Source of the DNA: Erythrophleum ivorense
Lineage: Eukaryota; Streptophyta; Magnoliopsida; Fabales; Fabaceae
DNA: 64,000 nt
Assembly: GCA_026724425.1 (NCBI GenBank)
Contig: JAIUCV010000019.1
Coordinates: 14,272,827-14,336,826 of the forward strand
Direction of reading: 5' to 3'
Positions within the stretch are counted from its first letter, which is position 1, and the number at the start of each line of letters is the position of its first letter. The position numbers and the translations under genes were made by a program. A model generated the notes under the pieces. It saw only the letters and a program-made list of their open reading frames with translations. It was not told the DNA's origin and made no database searches. This document shows, piece by piece, positions 60,405 to 64,000 of the stretch.

Positions 60405-62540
60405 TGACAGGTTCATCGTGCAACCCTCAAAATAAAACTAGGTTGATAAAATATGTAGCTAGTGGCACAACCTAGGTTATCTCCCTTGGAATTAGAGTTC
60501 AATGTTTAATTGAGTTTTTCGAATGTTAAAAGACTCTAAAAATTTCTAAACTAAGGGGGGATTTTTTATCTAATTAACTAAGTAAAATGAAATTGAAATA
60601 AATTTCCTAAATTCTACTTAATTGGATGAATTATGGTTGAAAATGGGCTTGTGACTAGCTTTGGATTCGTCCCTTGGTGTCCATTATCCTTATCCTAATC
60701 CAATTGTAATTAATTCTAGCCTAAGAGTTCCTAATATGTTCATAACAAGTTATCTTGGGTTACCACTCAAGATTCAAGAAATTAACAAAGTAATGTTGAA
60801 TTGAAACCTTAATCCCGTATTAAATTGTTAATTCTTGTGTTTAAAATCAATGAACACCCAATTTGATTGATTAAATGATTAATTAGCCTCTGAATCATCA
60901 TCCAAAAAATGTTTAATTAACTAACTAAACACTAAGGAATTCTCAAATTTAACATTCAAGCACATAATTTCATTCATGCATTTCATCGAACACCTTCGAG
61001 GCACACATGGAAATTAGAGAAAAATGAATAACTCAGAACTTGATTCAATCAATTAATCAAACAAAAATAATCTCCTAATTAATGTCTAACCAGCCATTAA
61101 TTATAAACAACACAATTCTCCAATCTAATACAATCTTAACCAAGAAAATACAAGATAGAGAAAAGTGTAGAAAGAGATGAGAATCTTAGTCAAAATTCCC
61201 TTTCTAATTAATAGATTCAAGCTTCTCCAAGAGCCTCCTCCTAGCTAGCCACAGATGGAGATTAGAACTTCATATTACGGTGGAAAGAGATGGAATGAGA
61301 ATGGAGGAGATGGCGTGGAATGGAATACGGCGTGGTGGACGAAGGGTGGACTGCCGCCAATGGAATACGGCGTGAATGTGGTATGTGAATGAATGAATGG
61401 CTAAATTCTCAATAACCTGATTCTTAATGACGGGCTTCAATACGATGGATGGCTTTCTCACGTGATTTCTTTTAATGATTACACATGCTCAATCCTCTCA
61501 TCCCTTCTCATTCGATTTCTTTCAATTCTGACCGTAGCTTCTTCATGTGAATATATATAACATGGGCCCCATTGAATATAATAATCATCTTCCACGTGAT
61601 CTGCTCAAGGCACCAGAATGTGGCTTCATTTCTGCTGCTGCCTCATTTGTTTTTCACGTCCCATGCAAGCTCGAAGCTTCTTCCTCTATTCACGTTGTTC
61701 TCACATTATTTCCTTTTCTCCCATGCAGCTCCTACTCTCCCTCATCTCCTCTACTCAAGAACGTTGACCAGAAGTCACAGGGTAATGCAACAATTCAATT
61801 TATCCTCCCAGTGCATTTTCTTCTTTTACATCTCACCCCTTTGCCCAGTCCAGCGTCCTCCCTTCAGCTGCTGCACATTCTTCCAGTGTTTTTGCATCCA
61901 GTACAGAGAAGGAGAAAGTGAGGAATGAATGGAGCAGCAGCCAGAAAGAAGCGTCCTTCTCCTCTGCATGATATCCAGCCACCAACGAAATGAAAGAAGC
62001 CTCCCTCTGTAGCTGCAGCGTCTGTCTCTCGATGCAGTCCAGAAGATAAAAAAAGCAGCAGCCCTCCACTTTTCTTTCGGCATTCTTTCCTCTGAAGTCT
62101 GAATGGAATCCAATCAATCTGCCTCCAGCTCCCTTTTTCGATTTTTCCTCCAGCGCTCCACGTGACTTTTCTGCCAGCAAATAAAAAATGGAGACCTAAT
62201 TAACTAATTACAAACATGCCATTCAGAAATTAATGGAAATAAAATTATGCTCCAATCTTTGCCTTTAATCCACTTTAATTTCTCAATTTACTTGCCTAAA
62301 AATTCTGCACAAGATTAATAAATATTTTAAGGATTGAAAATATTTAATCATCAAAGAATTTTGGAGAATAGAATATTAGAAATTTAAATCCAAAAATTCT
62401 CCTAATTAATTCAAAATTGTATTATTTTCCAAAATTAACCACAAATTCAAATATTGCATAACAAATCCAATTAAGCTCAAATTAATTATTAAAATCAATA
62501 ATACATGTGGATAAAAACATATGAAAATTAGCATTTATCA
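60405..62540 (-). mobile_element. Solo LTR C2 in copia leader
   Basis: Minus-sense start TGATAAATGCTAATTTTCAT and end TGCACGATGAACCTGTCA, matching C1 in order: TATA with upstream GGGGCC, gtgagaaagccatccat, the taattagtgtctaac-like middle and the gttgtgccactagctac block. Flanks ggatc (60400-60404) and agatc (62541-62545) form a TSD with one mismatch. 2136 bp, no internal part. The overlapping open frames at 61547-62180 on both strands are LTR sequence and not supported as genes. Confidence 0.88.
61459..62164 (-). promoter_or_regulatory. LTR C2 promoter with G-boxes
   Basis: TATATATA-type box at 61551-61560 and CACGTG at 61459-61464, 61593-61598 and 62159-62164. The arrangement resembles C1 (two sites near the TATA, one or more farther upstream), so these boxes look like part of the family rather than chance. 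Confidence 0.5.
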
Positions 62541-62545
62541 AGATC

Positions 62546-63427
62546 CTATCATCATATGATTTGGCATGTTTAATCCCATCTAATGCCTTGAGAGTCAAAA
62601 CCATTTTGATAGTCTTAATTAAGTCGAACTATTATGAACCTTATGAGTATCACCATTACCCAAGTTGCCTCACTAAGATAACCTAAATGTATCCCACTTT
62701 GGTAGATCCTACATTTAAGCAATCAAAGCCTTGACGGTTGTTCATAAATAGGTGGCATTGTTACTTAAAATTTAATTTGAGGGATTTTATTATTTTGTTG
62801 TTATTTATATATTTAGTCATCGCATGATCATATACTTCAATAGCATCTCATACATTCATATGTGAATGAACTCATCATAAAGCATAAAATAAATGTGTCA
62901 CAATATGGCCCATTTAACCTATGTCCTCCCAAGCCAATGAAAGGATTCCTCTAAGATGAAATTTATATACATAAAGAAACCTCGATGGTACATTCGAGGG
63001 GAGTTAGATGAGAAGAGAATGTACATCCAGAGTGAATAGAGAGAGGCACGACACGCAGGTCGTATTTAAAATTACAAACTATAATAAATTCCTAGGGCCA
63101 TATCATGTACCATGCCCATTCAATTTAAACAAACAAATCACAATACACATATACCAAACATCTCATGAAAAGCTATAAATTTTGTGATTTTAGTGTTAAA
63201 TTAAATTATGTTGCACTAGGATTAGATAGCCATCCAATCAATGATATATTCGTTCACATACATATACCACATATATGAAATCAAATTCAATAATCCAATC
63301 AATGTTATATTCATTTACATCTATATATATATCATATATAATAATTAGATTAATCTAATCAATATTGATTAAGATTTAATCAACTAGCCTATGGTTCATA
63401 TATCTCAATTTAAACAAGCATTGACAT
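62546..63427 (-). other. Copia 5' untranslated leader, no gene seen
   Basis: About 880 nt between C2 and the PBS, AT-rich with many stops in all frames. Together with 60206-60399 it makes a leader of about 1.1 kb. I see nothing coding in it. Confidence 0.6.
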
Positions 63428-63440
63428 GGCTCTGATACCA
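63428..63440 (-). other. Copia primer binding site
   Basis: Minus-sense TGGTATCAGAGCC, one base inside the 5' LTR end, is a full match to the 3' end complement of plant initiator-Met tRNA. Confidence 0.93.
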
Positions 63441-63441
63441 C

Positions 63442-64000
63442 TGTTGAGATTCTTGGAATACGCACAACAAAAATTTTAAAAAGTAAATTCGAATCCCTCC
63501 CATAAATCTATCAATGTTGTTTAAATAGAGTAAAGTTAAAGGCTTTTACCTTTGTTACGTGATTCTTCAGGCTTTCTTTCTACCATTAGATCTTAGGAAC
63601 TAATGCTTCAGATCAATTCCCTCTACCAGTATTCACACGAATAGTGATTACAACTCAAACAATGAGCTAGCGCCACTAAAGACGAACATCTATACATTTA
63701 AGAAGAGAAGATGTTCTTCTCTTTCTTCTTTAAGTGTCTGTATACTTTCTCTCTCTAAGTGTCCGTATGCTTTTCTTTCAGGGTGGGCAGCGGCTCTCTA
63801 AAAAAAAATTATCCACCCAGAAAATCCTAACCTTTCTATTTATAGAGGCATGTTAGGATTTTAGTATAGATTTGATTAATTTAAATACATTATTTAACTT
63901 AATTCAAATTATGATTAAATAGATTATTTTAAATTTAAATATATCTCATAGAATACATTTAAACTAATTTATTTCATCTCAATGTAAAACTAGATTTAAA
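63442..64000 (-). repeat. Copia 5' LTR, partial (runs off window)
   Basis: Begins TGTTGAGATTCTTGGAATACG and is collinear with 24964-25540, including cctttgttacgtgattcttcagg and one AT-rich hairpin near 63920-63970. About 1 kb more is expected beyond the window. Confidence 0.92.

Larger units (their letters stand above)
24964..64000 (-). mobile_element. Ty1/copia retrotransposon, broken and nested, runs off window
   Basis: Minus-strand element. The 3' LTR spans 24964-56204 in three pieces, the internal region 56205-63441, and the 5' LTR from 63442 out of the window. LTR ends are TGTTGGAGATTGTG and AATCTCAACA. The PPT is at 56205-56217 and the PBS for initiator-Met tRNA at 63428-63440. After removing B4, the gypsy element and C2, the 3' LTR is about 1.6 kb and the internal part about 5.1 kb, normal for Copia. 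The domain order gag, (PR), INT, RT, RH is Copia type. It was inserted in A4; the left flank gtcta (24959-24963) predicts the TSD. Lineage within Copia is not assigned. Confidence 0.9.

Noticed and set aside
61547..62180. Open frames on both strands (95-124 codons)
   Set aside because: They overlap each other within solo LTR C2 and show no domain.
52184..63440. tRNA-like strings TGGTATCAGAGCC / TGGTATGAGAGC
   Set aside because: Only 12-13 nt, placed next to LTR ends: primer binding sites, not tRNA genes.
1..64000. CRISPR arrays, bacterial operons, prophage
   Set aside because: The base composition, LTR elements and MITEs are those of a plant nuclear genome; no regularly spaced identical repeats with unique spacers exist.

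Overview
The window reads as heterochromatic, AT-rich nuclear DNA from a flowering plant. Nearly all of it is nested LTR retrotransposons: one Ty3/gypsy chromovirus, one Ty1/copia element, eight solo LTRs of the gypsy family and its relatives, four solo LTRs of a second family (B), two of a third (C), and two MITEs. I see no host protein gene, tRNA, rRNA or CRISPR array. The species cannot be named from this.

Insertion boundaries were read by matching TG...CA ends, 5-bp target-site duplications (TSDs) and the continuity of the interrupted sequence. Left part (1-24963): pre-existing DNA survives only at about 1-115, 3181-3575, 17054-17512, 19894-20697 and 23452-23857. It is split by solo LTR B1 (116-3180), by A1 (3576-17048, holding B2 at 3598-6450 and A2 at 9211-16473, which holds A3 at 11052-14746), by C1 (17518-19888), by B3 (20698-23446) and by A4, an LTR starting at 23858 that runs out of the window.

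Right part (24964-64000): a minus-strand Ty1/copia element sits inside A4. Its 3' LTR (24964-56204) is split into three pieces by B4 (25896-31695, holding A5) and by a full-length minus-strand Ty3/gypsy element (32101-55917, TSD CTTAT). That gypsy element has LTRs of about 3.7 kb, a PPT, a tRNA-iMet-type PBS, and gag-PR-RT-RH-INT-chromodomain coding remnants interrupted by solo LTRs A6 and A7; A7 holds an inverted A8. The copia internal region (56205-63441) keeps gag, INT, RT and RH remnants, with C2 inserted in its leader. The copia 5' LTR starts at 63442 and leaves the window.

The deepest stack is five layers: A4 > copia > gypsy > A7 > A8. All retroelement reading frames are broken by stops and by substitutions that are mostly C-to-T or G-to-A, as expected for long-methylated, silenced copies. 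The most unusual features are clustered CpG-rich palindromes in the LTRs of families B and A5, repeated insertion of family A into family A sequence, and LTRs built partly from about 190-bp and about 30-bp degenerate repeats.
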